Shown: positions 16,550 to 24,423 of the stretch, piece after piece
How the letters are laid out: every line of letters starts with the position of its first letter
Position numbering within the stretch: the first letter of the stretch is position 1
NCBI GenBank assembly: GCA_947384055.1
Contig: CANDFO010000013.1
Coordinates: 1 to 48,531, forward strand
Direction: 5' to 3'
DNA length: 48,531 nt
From: an uncultured Flavonifractor sp.
Lineage (GTDB): Bacteria > Bacillota > Clostridia > Oscillospirales > Oscillospiraceae
Position numbers and translations under genes: made by a program
Notes under the pieces: model-generated
Database searches by the model: none
Told to the model about the DNA's origin: nothing
What the model saw: the letters and a program-made list of their open reading frames with translations, nothing else

Positions 16550-16749
16550 CAGACTGTCGAAAAATTTCCCCCGTGGGAAAGCCCCGCAGGGTTTTGCCGC
16601 CCGAGGGCGGCAAAATAAAGCAAAAATTGGTCATTTTTCGGGGACATGTGTCTCGAAAATGACACATCTCGGCCTGCAAGTGTGCCCAAAGGGTGCGCGC
16701 AGCAGGCCGTATCCCGTTTGTCGAAAAAGGCCTCCGGCCTTTTTCGACA
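16550..16749 (-). repeat. Family B repeat, copy B1 (reverse orientation)
   Basis: 200-bp non-coding element, inverse to B2 and B3. It begins CAGACTGTCGAAAAA at 16550 and ends with the hairpin TTGTCGAAAAAGGCC/GGCCTTTTTCGACA near 16719-16749. Internal palindromes include TTTTGCCGCCC/GGGCGGCAAAA, a 13-base stem around GGGGACATGTGTC, and GGCCTGC/GCAGGCC. The pgm-like gene's terminator (16755-16782) directly follows one end. It fills the 281-base space between the kinase and the mutase. Confidence 0.88.
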
Positions 16750-16754
16750 GGCTC

Positions 16755-16782
16755 GGATACCCCGCCTTCCGGCGGGGTATCC
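16755..16782 (-). terminator. Terminator of the phosphorylase-mutase operon
   Basis: GGATACCCCGCC (16755-16766) pairs perfectly with GGCGGGGTATCC (16771-16782), loop TTCC. It lies six bases past the mutase stop on the minus strand, so it is the 3' end of that operon. There is no long U-tract. Confidence 0.7.
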
Positions 16783-16787
16783 GGCTG

Positions 16788-18221
16788 TTATTCGATATTC
16801 CGCCCCTCCAGGCCCAGGAAAACCTCCATACGCCGGGCGGTCTCCGCCGCGCGGGATTCCGAATCCATCTCGCAGAACACCCGGAGCAGGGGCTCCGTGC
16901 CCGAGAATCGGCTGACCACCCAGCCGCCTCCCCGGAAATACACCTTGCAGCCGTCGGCGTAGCTGACTTTCTCAATCTCCGCCCCAAAATCGGGGAGCAG
17001 CTTGTCTTCCATCAGGGTGCGGCTTATGCGCGCCTTCTCCGCCGGGGAAAAACGGTAGCCCCGCTCGACCATCTCGAAGTTGCCGCAGCAGCCGGTGATC
17101 TCCCGGTACAGCTCGGACAGGCTGCGGCCGGTGGCCGCCATCATCTCCACCAGCAGAGAGGCGGCGTAGATGCCGTCCTTGCCCTGAATATGCCCCCGGA
17201 CGGTCAGTCCGCCGGAGCTCTCTCCGCCGATCACCGCTCCAGTCTCCAGCATTTTGCCTGAAATATGTTTGAAGCCCACAGGGACCTCATAGCACTTTTC
17301 CCCGAACTGTCCGGCGATAGCGTCCAGCAGGTGGGTGGTGGCCAGATTGCGCACGGCGGCGCCGTGCCAGCCCTTGTATTTCAGCAGATAGTAGTACAGC
17401 AGCACCAGGATTTTGTTGGGGTGGAGGAACTCCCCCCGGTCGTCGATGACGCCCAGGCGGTCGGCGTCTCCGTCGGTGGCGATGCCGATATCACAGCCGT
17501 GCTCCAGCACAAAATTTTGCAGCCCGGCGAGGGTCTTGCTGTTGGGCGCGGGAAGCCGCCCGCCGAAGAGTGCGTCCCGCCGCTCGTGGATCACATCCAC
17601 ATCGCACCGTGCGGTAATCAGAATTGTCTGGAGCGCCGTCTTGGATACTCCATACATGGGGTCCAGCACCACCTTCAGGCCCCGGGCGCGGATGGCGTCC
17701 ATGTCCACCGCCTGGATTACCGCGTCAATGTAAGCGTTCATGGGGTCCACAATCTGAATCTGTCCCCCGCGCAGGCCCTCTTCATAGGGGACTGTGGGGA
17801 TCTCCCGCCCCTCCAGGCCGGCGATATACCCTTCAATATCGGCCGTCACCAGCTCGTCAGCGTCCCGCCCTCCCTTGACAAAGACCTTGATGCCGTTGTA
17901 CAGGGCGGGATTGTGACTGGCAGTGACCGCCATGCCGTAGGACAGCTCATAAGACCGCACGGCAAACATAATAAGGGGGGTAGGGGCCTCCCGCTCCACC
18001 ACCATGCAGGGGACGCCCGCACCGGCCATTACCTCAGCCGCCCAGTGCGCGGCCTCCCGCGAGAGGAACCGCCGGTCATAGCCCACCAGAAAGCCCCGCT
18101 GCTCCGCGCCCTCATCCTTCAGCTTCTGCGCCAGGGCCGCGGTGAGCAGCTGGACATTCGCCTTGGTAAATTCGTCGCCGATGATGGCTCTCCAGCCGCC
18201 GGTGCCAAATCGGATGCTCAT
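16788..18221 (-). CDS. Phosphohexomutase (PGM/PMM/phosphoacetylglucosamine mutase superfamily)
   Basis: 477-aa alpha-D-phosphohexomutase. Catalytic Ser102 is in TASHNP; the Mg2+ loop DGDADR is at 250-255; the sugar-specificity loop GGESSGG is at 332-338; the phosphate-binding loop RFSGTEPLLR is at 438-447. All four domains are present. It overlaps the GH94 gene by four bases (ATGA), so the two are translationally coupled. The coupling suggests that it converts the phosphorylase product (GlcNAc-1-P or Glc-1-P) to the 6-phosphate. Which hexose is used cannot be settled from the loop alone. Confidence 0.92.
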   Translation of the reverse strand: MSIRFGTGGWRAIIGDEFTKANVQLLTAALAQKLKDEGAEQRGFLVGYDRRFLSREAAHWAAEVMAGAGVPCMVVEREAPTPLIMFAVRSYELSYGMAVTASHNPALYNGIKVFVKGGRDADELVTADIEGYIAGLEGREIPTVPYEEGLRGGQIQIVDPMNAYIDAVIQAVDMDAIRARGLKVVLDPMYGVSKTALQTILITARCDVDVIHERRDALFGGRLPAPNSKTLAGLQNFVLEHGCDIGIATDGDADRLGVIDDRGEFLHPNKILVLLYYYLLKYKGWHGAAVRNLATTHLLDAIAGQFGEKCYEVPVGFKHISGKMLETGAVIGGESSGGLTVRGHIQGKDGIYAASLLVEMMAATGRSLSELYREITGCCGNFEMVERGYRFSPAEKARISRTLMEDKLLPDFGAEIEKVSYADGCKVYFRGGGWVVSRFSGTEPLLRVFCEMDSESRAAETARRMEVFLGLEGRNIE

Positions 18222-20617
18222 GCCTGTTCGCTCCTTCCCATAGTGACTGCAATTTCATTGACGCTCCCCGCGGGCTGGACAGGGATCAGGCCGTCCACCG
18301 CCCGTCCGTTGCAGGCGACGGACGCAACGCCCTTTTCCACCCCCCAGGGGTTCTTCACGGTGATGCGGTACTCCGCGCCCCGCCAGACGCGGGTCATCCG
18401 GAACTCTTTCCAGTCCGCCGGGATGCAGGGGTCCACCAGCAGGCCGTCAAACTGGGGACGCACCCCCAGGAGATATCGGGTGGCGGCAAAATAGCTCCAG
18501 CCGCCGGAGCCGGTCATAAAGGGATGCCGTGCCCGGCCGAACGCGGTGTGGTCGGGGCCCATGACAAACTGGCAATAGGAATAGGGCTCGCTCTGCCGTA
18601 TCTCAATTTTATCATTTTGCGCCGCGGGGCACAAGGCCCGATAAAATTTCATGGCCCGGCTCCCCCGGCCCAGCACCGCCTCAGCGCACCAGGCCCAGGG
18701 GTTGGGGTGAGAAAAGATCGCGCCGTTTTCCTTCACACCGGGGTATACCCGGGTAATAAAGCCAATGGCGTCGTCCGGCCGGGTGTAAGAGGGGGCGTTG
18801 AGCCGCAGGCCAAAGGGGGTGTACAGCGCCTCATCCACCGCGTCCATGGCTTTCAGCCCCCGCTCCCGCCCCGCCGCCCCGGACAGCACCGCCCATACGT
18901 TGCTCTCCAGGTGGACCCGGCCCTCCCGGTCGGTATGGGTGCCGATTTTCCGCCCGCCGGCGGTGATGCCCCGGATATACCAGTCCCCGTCCCACAGCTC
19001 CCGCCGGCAGACCTCCGTCACCTCCCGCCGCATGTCCCCATAGTGCCGGACATCCTCCTCCCGGCCCAGGGCGCGGGCCGCCTCCACAAAGTGGCCCAGG
19101 GCCCACACGTGGAGGAACGACACCATGGCGCTCTCTCCCCCGCCCAGGTTCAGGCAGTCGTTCCAGTCCGCCCGCAGCCCCTTGCAGATACCGTGTGCGC
19201 CCACCTGCCGGGCGGAAAAATCCAAAATCCGTCTCAGGTGCTCATACACCGTCCCCTGCCCGCCGTCGGCATAGCTCACCGTCCGGTCAAAGAATTCCAG
19301 CTCCCCCGTCTCCCGCACATATTCCGCCACAGCCGCCACCAGCCACAGCGCGTCGTCCGCGCAGGCGTCTTCCGGCCCGTGGACAATATCTGCCCTGGCC
19401 GGAGTGGGGATGATGGTGGGGGATTTGTAGGCGGGCTTCTCCGGCTGGGGACCAAACCAGACCGGGTCAAAGAGGTGCAGGCCGTAGCCCTGGGAAGTGA
19501 GTCCCTGCATCAGCTGCAAAATCCGCTTCCTGCACGCCTCCGGGTTGGAGTGGGGGACCGTCATGGCGTCCTGGGCGGTATCCCGGTAGCCCAGGCCGGT
19601 GCGTCCCCCCACCTCAATAAAGGAGGCAAAGCGGGAGAACATCACATTAATCTCGCTCTGATACAAGTTCCACACGTTGAGCATGGTGTCCATATCCGGG
19701 TCGGGCGTGGACACCTGGAGCCTGGACAGCTTCTCATCCCAGTACCGGGCCAAATCGTCAAAAGCGGCGTCCACGACCGCAAAATCGCTGTATTTGGCCT
19801 GGAGCCTCCGCCCCTCCTCCAGGCCGCCCTCGCCCAGCATCCATACCAGCCGGGCCCGCTCGCCGGGGACCAGGGTCAGCTTCTTCCGGAGAACGGCGCA
19901 GTGGTTGTTTCCCTTCTCAAAGGAGCCGAAGCAGCTCCCCTGCTCCACGGCCAGAGGATTGGTCTCCGTACGGTAGGGGCCGATAAAGCTGTCCCGCAGG
20001 CAGTCGAAGCCGTCGGGCCGGAAGGAGGAGGCCATAAACTGGTGAGCGTGCTCGTAAAACAGCTCGTAGTCAATGATTCCCTCTTCACAGCGGCTTCCGG
20101 CGCAGTAGAGGGACATCTGAAAATTCTGGTTGTCAATGGGAATCTGATGGTAGGAGAATTCGGCATAGGCGTATACGCTGAGGGAGCGGGGCCTTCCGCC
20201 GTTGTTCTCCAGGGTCAGGTCCCACAGCTCCACATCCTCTCCCCGGGGGATGAACAGCGTCTGGACGGCCCGGAGCTCCGACCGGCTGCACTCATACACG
20301 GAGTAGCTCAGCCCGTGGCGGCAGCGGTAGCGCTCCAGCGGCCCTCCGCAGGGCTGCCAGGAGACCGACCAGAACTCCCCCGTCTCGTCGTCCCGCAGGT
20401 AGATGTAATGTCCCGGGCGGTCCATGGGCACGCCGTTGGGCCGGAAACGGGTGATCCGATGGCGCTCCGGGCTCTTGTAAAAGAGATAGCCCCCTGCGGT
20501 GTGGTTGACTACGGCGCACAGGTCCTCCACGCCCAGGTAGTTGGTCCAGGAGACAGGCACGTCCACGCGCTCAATGACGTACTCCCGTTTCTCCCGGTCA
20601 AAATATCCGTATTTCAT
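18218..20617 (-). CDS. GH94 glycoside phosphorylase, probable N,N'-diacetylchitobiose phosphorylase
   Basis: 799-aa cytoplasmic GH94 enzyme, reversible phosphorolysis of a beta-glucoside with inversion. N-terminal beta-sandwich starts MKYGYFDREKREYVI; the (alpha/alpha)6 barrel has GGRTGLGYRDTAQDAM and ADWNDCLNLGGGES. Asp487 of DWND is the predicted general acid. Length and blocks such as PGHYIYLRDD, NPLAVEQG and YGLHLFDPVWF match, from memory, Vibrio chitobiose phosphorylase better than Clostridium cellobiose phosphorylase. Predicted products are GlcNAc-1-P and GlcNAc. ATG 20617 follows AGGGGGC. It is first gene of the operon with the mutase. Cellobiose or another disaccharide remains possible. 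Confidence 0.9.
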   Translation of the reverse strand: MKYGYFDREKREYVIERVDVPVSWTNYLGVEDLCAVVNHTAGGYLFYKSPERHRITRFRPNGVPMDRPGHYIYLRDDETGEFWSVSWQPCGGPLERYRCRHGLSYSVYECSRSELRAVQTLFIPRGEDVELWDLTLENNGGRPRSLSVYAYAEFSYHQIPIDNQNFQMSLYCAGSRCEEGIIDYELFYEHAHQFMASSFRPDGFDCLRDSFIGPYRTETNPLAVEQGSCFGSFEKGNNHCAVLRKKLTLVPGERARLVWMLGEGGLEEGRRLQAKYSDFAVVDAAFDDLARYWDEKLSRLQVSTPDPDMDTMLNVWNLYQSEINVMFSRFASFIEVGGRTGLGYRDTAQDAMTVPHSNPEACRKRILQLMQGLTSQGYGLHLFDPVWFGPQPEKPAYKSPTIIPTPARADIVHGPEDACADDALWLVAAVAEYVRETGELEFFDRTVSYADGGQGTVYEHLRRILDFSARQVGAHGICKGLRADWNDCLNLGGGESAMVSFLHVWALGHFVEAARALGREEDVRHYGDMRREVTEVCRRELWDGDWYIRGITAGGRKIGTHTDREGRVHLESNVWAVLSGAAGRERGLKAMDAVDEALYTPFGLRLNAPSYTRPDDAIGFITRVYPGVKENGAIFSHPNPWAWCAEAVLGRGSRAMKFYRALCPAAQNDKIEIRQSEPYSYCQFVMGPDHTAFGRARHPFMTGSGGWSYFAATRYLLGVRPQFDGLLVDPCIPADWKEFRMTRVWRGAEYRITVKNPWGVEKGVASVACNGRAVDGLIPVQPAGSVNEIAVTMGRSEQA

Positions 20618-20626
20618 AGCGCTTGC

Positions 20627-20652
20627 CCCCTATCATGGTCTGCCCCTATCAT
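20627..20652 (-). promoter_or_regulatory. Direct repeats upstream of the phosphorylase
   Basis: CCCCTATCAT occurs twice (20627-20636, 20643-20652), 16 bases apart; as mRNA the near copy contains the ribosome-binding AGGGGGC. It may be an operator or a duplicated RBS. I could not place a convincing promoter upstream. Confidence 0.4.
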
Positions 20653-20790
20653 ACACCCGCCGTGGCCGCAAAATCCATAACAGGCAATGTGTTCTTTTGA
20701 CGCTGATTGCCGGACAGCCGCTCCCCGCGCTCCGGCAGGAAAACCGCCGGAGCCGGCGCAGCTCCAGCGCTCCTCCGCGAAAGCGCTTCC

Positions 20791-23001
20791 CTAATCCTCC
20801 TGCACCAGCCTCCAGCGCAGGCCGGAGTAGCGCTTCTGCTGCCGGTTGTTGGCGGTCATCTTCGCGATGACCGCCTCATCCCCCACAATGACCAGCAGCT
20901 CCCTAGCCCGGGTGATGGCGGTGTACAGCACCCCGCGGGTGAGCAGCATGGGCGCGCCGTCACAGGCGGCCAGCACCACTGCCCGGTACTCGCTGCCCTG
21001 GGCCTTATGTACCGTGATGGCATAGGCGGGCTCCAGCTCCCCCAGCATATCGGCCGTGTACTCCGCAATCCGCCCTTCAAAATTTACCGTGACGGTCTCC
21101 GCGCGGTTGTCCACCGCTTCAATCGTGCCGATGTCGCCGTTAAATACCCCCATCCCAGACGCCCGCCCGTCCTTCTCTCTCCACATTATGTCATAATTGT
21201 TGCGCACCTGCATCACCCGGTCCCCCTGGCGGAAAATATACTCTCCAAAGCGGCGCTCCGGCCTGTCCTCTCCGGGGGGATTGACCGCCGCCTGTAAAGC
21301 GCGGTTCAGGGCGGCTGTGCCGGCCTGCCGCTTTCGGGTGGGAGAGAGCACCTGAATCTGCTCCGCCGGTATGCCCATATTCCGGGGCAGGCGGGTGTGC
21401 AGCAGCTCCACAATGGTCTCCGCCGCCCGGCCGGGGTCCTTTCGGCGGAGGAAAAAAAAGTCCGTCTGATTATTTTTCAGCTCCGGGAGCCGGCCCCGGT
21501 TGACTCCATGGGCGTTGCGGATAATGGCGCTCTGGGCCGCCTGCCGGAAAATCTCGGTGAGGCGCACCATGGGGACGGCGCCGCTGCGGATCAGGTCGGA
21601 GAACAGATTGCCGGGCCCCACCGAGGGCAGCTGGTCCGGGTCTCCTACCAGAATCAGGCGGCATTCCCCCCGCAGAGCCGCCAGCAGCGCCCGCATCAGA
21701 AGAATATCCACCATAGAGGTCTCGTCCACAATTACCGCGTCGGCCCGGAGGGGGGCGCTCTCATCATGGGCGAAAACCAGGCGGCCCGAGTGGGGCTCGT
21801 ACTGGGTCTCCAGCAGGCGGTGGATGGTGGCGGCTTCCATGCCGCACATCTCTCCCAGCCGCTTGGCGGCCCGGCCTGTAGGGGCGGCCAGGGCGGTATC
21901 CAGCCCCAGGGCATCAAAGAGGGCCAGCACCCCCCGCAGGGAGGTGGTCTTTCCGGTGCCCGGCCCTCCGGTGAGCAGCATTACCTGACTCTGGGCGGCC
22001 AGGGCCACCGCCTGCCGCTGCTGGGGGGCATAGGTGATGCCCTGCTCGGCCTGGATACGGTCAATGAGGGCGTCCAGGCTGCGGGGGGGTGTCATCTCCC
22101 CTGTGGCCATCTCCCGGATGCGGAACGCCACATACTGCTCCGCCTCACACAGCTCCTGGAGATAGACTGCCTCCTCTCCGGCCACGGGCTCCTGCGTCAG
22201 CTCTCCCCGTTCCAGCAGGGCCTCCAGCCCTTCGGAGAGGGAGGCGTCCTCCAGCCCCAGCAGCTGGGCCGTGGCCCACAGGAGCTTTCTCCGGGGCAGA
22301 AAGGTGTGGCCGTTGTCCAAATTGTGCCGCAGCTCAAACAGAAGGCCCGCCTCAATGCGCTGGGGGTCCTCCCCGTCCATGCCCATCTCCAGCGCCAGGC
22401 TGTCCGCCAGGTCAAAGCGCACGCCCAGGTCGGTGTCCACCAGCAGGTAGGGGTTGGCCCGGACAGTCTCCAGGGCCCGGTCCCCGTAACGGCGGTACAG
22501 GGGCATGGCCAGCTGAAGAGGCACCCCGTACTCCCCCAAAAACTCCAGCAGGCGGCGCATTCCCATTTGAAGGCGGAACGCCTCTCCCATGGCTAAGGCC
22601 CGCTTGCGGGTGATGCCCCGTATCTCCGTAAGCCGCTCCGGGTGCTCCTCCAGCACGGTGAGGGTGTCCTGTCCGAAGCACTCCACCATCCGCCGGGCAG
22701 TGGCGGCGCCGACCCCCCGCACCGCGCCGGAGGCCAGATACTCGTAGATGGCCTTTTCCCCGGCAGGCATGCGGCGCTCCACCGTCTCGGCCTTAAACTG
22801 TTCGCCGTAGGCTGCGTGGCGCATCCAGGTTCCCCGGACGGTAAGGCGCTCCCCGGGAGCGGTCCCGGGCAGGCACCCTACCACAGTGATCCCGCCGGAC
22901 TCCCCTGCGTCCAGCTTGAGCACCGTATAGCCGTTCTCCTGGTTTTGAAAAATGACCGCCTCCACAGTGCCTTCTATGGTGTTCTGCTCCGCTTCCTGCA
23001 T
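20791..23001 (-). CDS. recD2: SF1B DNA helicase RecD2
   Basis: 736-aa RecD-like 5'-3' helicase of the RecBC-independent RecD2 type, used in replication-fork and mismatch-linked repair. An N-terminal OB-like domain (GTVEAVIFQNQENGYTVLKL) is followed by tandem helix-hairpin-helix segments (~90-140). The helicase core has Walker A GGPGTGKTT (345-353), Walker B VDETSM (426-431), motif III GDPDQLPSV (454-462) and the C-terminal VHKAQGSEY motif. ATG 23001 fixes the family N-terminus; the frame stays open upstream into repeat B2, giving 89 spurious codons. Promoter TGGACA-17-TACAAT is at 23068-23040. Length is normal for RecD2. Confidence 0.95.
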   Translation of the reverse strand: MQEAEQNTIEGTVEAVIFQNQENGYTVLKLDAGESGGITVVGCLPGTAPGERLTVRGTWMRHAAYGEQFKAETVERRMPAGEKAIYEYLASGAVRGVGAATARRMVECFGQDTLTVLEEHPERLTEIRGITRKRALAMGEAFRLQMGMRRLLEFLGEYGVPLQLAMPLYRRYGDRALETVRANPYLLVDTDLGVRFDLADSLALEMGMDGEDPQRIEAGLLFELRHNLDNGHTFLPRRKLLWATAQLLGLEDASLSEGLEALLERGELTQEPVAGEEAVYLQELCEAEQYVAFRIREMATGEMTPPRSLDALIDRIQAEQGITYAPQQRQAVALAAQSQVMLLTGGPGTGKTTSLRGVLALFDALGLDTALAAPTGRAAKRLGEMCGMEAATIHRLLETQYEPHSGRLVFAHDESAPLRADAVIVDETSMVDILLMRALLAALRGECRLILVGDPDQLPSVGPGNLFSDLIRSGAVPMVRLTEIFRQAAQSAIIRNAHGVNRGRLPELKNNQTDFFFLRRKDPGRAAETIVELLHTRLPRNMGIPAEQIQVLSPTRKRQAGTAALNRALQAAVNPPGEDRPERRFGEYIFRQGDRVMQVRNNYDIMWREKDGRASGMGVFNGDIGTIEAVDNRAETVTVNFEGRIAEYTADMLGELEPAYAITVHKAQGSEYRAVVLAACDGAPMLLTRGVLYTAITRARELLVIVGDEAVIAKMTANNRQQKRYSGLRWRLVQED

Positions 23002-23039
23002 GGCCCGCCGCCCCTTTCCTCCATGTCTTTGTCTGTTAT

Positions 23040-23068
23040 ATTGTATCACGTAAGCGCGGCGGTGTCCA
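23040..23068 (-). promoter_or_regulatory. recD2 promoter
   Basis: Minus strand TGGACA (23068-23063), 17-base spacer, TACAAT (23045-23040), about 40 bases before the start codon. Confidence 0.65.
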
Positions 23069-23100
23069 TGTATTGGACAGTTCGTCCTTGCTGATAAAAC

Positions 23101-23131
23101 AAGCCCCCTCCGGCCAGGCCGGAGGGGGCTT
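23101..23131. terminator. Left terminator hairpin flanking B2
   Basis: 31-base perfect palindromic hairpin with core CCCTCCGGCC, followed on the minus strand by GTTTT. It is the counterpart of the hairpin at 23314-23344: same length and same core, with two-base arm changes that keep pairing. Confidence 0.75.
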
Positions 23132-23136
23132 GAACC

Positions 23137-23313
23137 TGTCGAAAAAGGGGCTACGGCCTGCCGCGCGCACCCTTTGGGCACACTTGCAGGCCGGGCAGTG
23201 TCATTTCCGAGGCACATGTCCTCGAAAATGGCCGATTTTGACTTTATTTTGCCGCCTTCGGGCGGCAAAACTCTGCGAGGCTTTCCCGCAGGGGAAGTTT
23301 TTTTGACAGACTG
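23137..23313 (+). repeat. Family B repeat, copy B2
   Basis: 177-bp element between two related terminator hairpins. It runs from TGTCGAAAAAGG to TTTTTTTGACAGACTG. Stems, in order: GGCCTGC/GCAGGCC; CGAGG-cacatgt-CCTCG; TTTTGCCGCC/GGGCGGCAAAA; CTTTCCC-gca-GGGGAAG followed by seven Ts. The long first hairpin of B1 and B3 is shortened here. With its flanks it fills the 348-base gap 23002-23349, apart from the recD2 promoter. Confidence 0.88.
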
Positions 23314-23344
23314 AAGAACCCTCCGGCCAGACCGGAGGGTTCTT
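23314..23344. terminator. Right terminator hairpin flanking B2
   Basis: 31-base hairpin, AAGAACCCTCCGGCC paired with CCGGAGGGTTCTT, five bases past the stop of the hydrolase gene on the minus strand, so it is that gene's terminator. Confidence 0.8.
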
Positions 23345-23349
23345 GGGAA

Positions 23350-24165
23350 TCATGAGAAAAAGGCATGTGCCCCGATAGTCGCCACATAGGGCCGGTTGCG
23401 GGAGGCCCAGCTTCCCGGTGTGGTCCGGGGATTGACAAAGTACAGCGCCTCTCCCGCCGTATTCGCGCCGTCCAGACAGAGCTTGGCGGCAATAACGCTC
23501 TCAGCGTTGGGGGTGCAGTAGACACTTCCGGTCATCGCCGGGGTAAACTGATTGCGCTGAAAGACCACGCCGTAGACGGTATCGGGGAAGCAGGGACTGC
23601 CGACCCGGTTGAGCACCACATTGCCCACGGCAATTTTGCCCTCCAGGGGCTGATTGCCGCTCTCCGCGTGGATAATGCGGGAGAGCCAGTAGAGGGTATT
23701 CTGCCCGTATGCCTGTCCGCCGGAGGCAATGGGGCCGCTGCCGGAGGCGATAGACACGGTGGACGTGTCGCCCTGCCAGGTGACGCTGGCCCCCAGTGCC
23801 CGGCAGAGGGTGCGGACCGGAACCAGAATGTGGCTCCCCTGGCACCGGATGCCCTCAGGCACATAGAGATAGCGGCCGTTTGCCACAATATAGCGGGCGC
23901 CGGGCTTGATCATAAGCTCCAAGCCGGTATCCCGGACCTCCGCCTGGCCGTTGGCCCACTGAGCGCTGGCGTCAGGATAGAGCGCCTGCACAATGGGCAG
24001 ATAGGACACATAGATGGTTTGGTTGACCGTCTGCGTGGTAATCTCTTTCTCTATCTCAGCCCCGTCCAGGACAAAGCTGACGCCACTTTCCGCGGCGGCG
24101 GCCGGGCAGCTCAGGACAAAGCACAGCGCCAGGCAGAGTGCCGCATAAATGGCACGTTGTTTCAT
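23350..24165 (-). CDS. SleB-type cell wall hydrolase with stalk domain (paralog 1)
   Basis: 271-aa secreted peptidoglycan hydrolase. Signal peptide 1-25 ends in PAAAAES. Residues ~28-140 are a copper amine oxidase N-terminal-like stalk (ILVPVRTLCRALGASVTW). Residues ~155-271 are the SleB/CwlJ-type Hydrolase_2 domain, with the catalytic Glu probably E168 in SRIIHAESGNQPLEGKIAVG. ATG 24165 is set by GGAGG and the signal peptide. A consensus promoter with a WalR-type box over the -10 lies upstream, shared in design with the paralog at 24424-25230. Role could be vegetative wall remodelling or spore cortex lysis; the WalR-like site favours the former. Confidence 0.9.
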   Translation of the reverse strand: MKQRAIYAALCLALCFVLSCPAAAAESGVSFVLDGAEIEKEITTQTVNQTIYVSYLPIVQALYPDASAQWANGQAEVRDTGLELMIKPGARYIVANGRYLYVPEGIRCQGSHILVPVRTLCRALGASVTWQGDTSTVSIASGSGPIASGGQAYGQNTLYWLSRIIHAESGNQPLEGKIAVGNVVLNRVGSPCFPDTVYGVVFQRNQFTPAMTGSVYCTPNAESVIAAKLCLDGANTAGEALYFVNPRTTPGSWASRNRPYVATIGAHAFFS

Positions 24166-24210
24166 TTGTTCAGAACCTCCTGTACGATTTGTCACCGGTT
24201 CTTTACCGGT

Positions 24211-24248
24211 TGTAACTGTATTGTAACCACTTTTACATAATCTGTCAA
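24211..24248 (-). promoter_or_regulatory. Promoter with WalR-type box, hydrolase paralog 1
   Basis: Minus strand TTGACA (24248-24243), 17-base spacer, TACAAT (24225-24220). On the plus strand TGTAAC-TGTAT-TGTAAC (24211-24227) fits the published WalR consensus TGTWAH-N5-TGTWAH exactly and covers the -10. A second direct repeat, ACCGGTT twice at an 11-base pitch (24194-24211), adjoins it. Confidence 0.75.
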
Positions 24249-24354
24249 TTGGAGCTTTTGACAAATCCAGTCGAACCCTTGTGCCCCAAGGGGTAGCCCC
24301 GGTTTTTCGCAAGGGCTGATATTACTATAATTCCCAAAAACAGAAAAAAATACA

Positions 24355-24384
24355 CCCGGCCGGAGAGATCTCTCCGGCCGGGCG
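24355..24384. terminator. Terminator after hydrolase paralog 2
   Basis: CCCGGCCGGAGAG (24356-24368) pairs with CTCTCCGGCCGGG (24370-24382). On the minus-strand transcript it is followed by the T-rich TGTATTTTTTTCTG, as expected of an intrinsic terminator. Confidence 0.8.
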
Positions 24385-24423
24385 CTGTCAAACTGTCCGG
24401 CTGAATCAGCGATTCTTATCGGG

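Noticed and set aside
16507..16689. N-terminal extension of the histidine kinase
   Set aside because: The extra 61 codons come from repeat B1; the RBS and first membrane helix support the start at 16506.
23002..23268. N-terminal extension of RecD2
   Set aside because: The extra 89 codons run through the promoter, a terminator hairpin and repeat B2; the family N-terminus starts at 23001.
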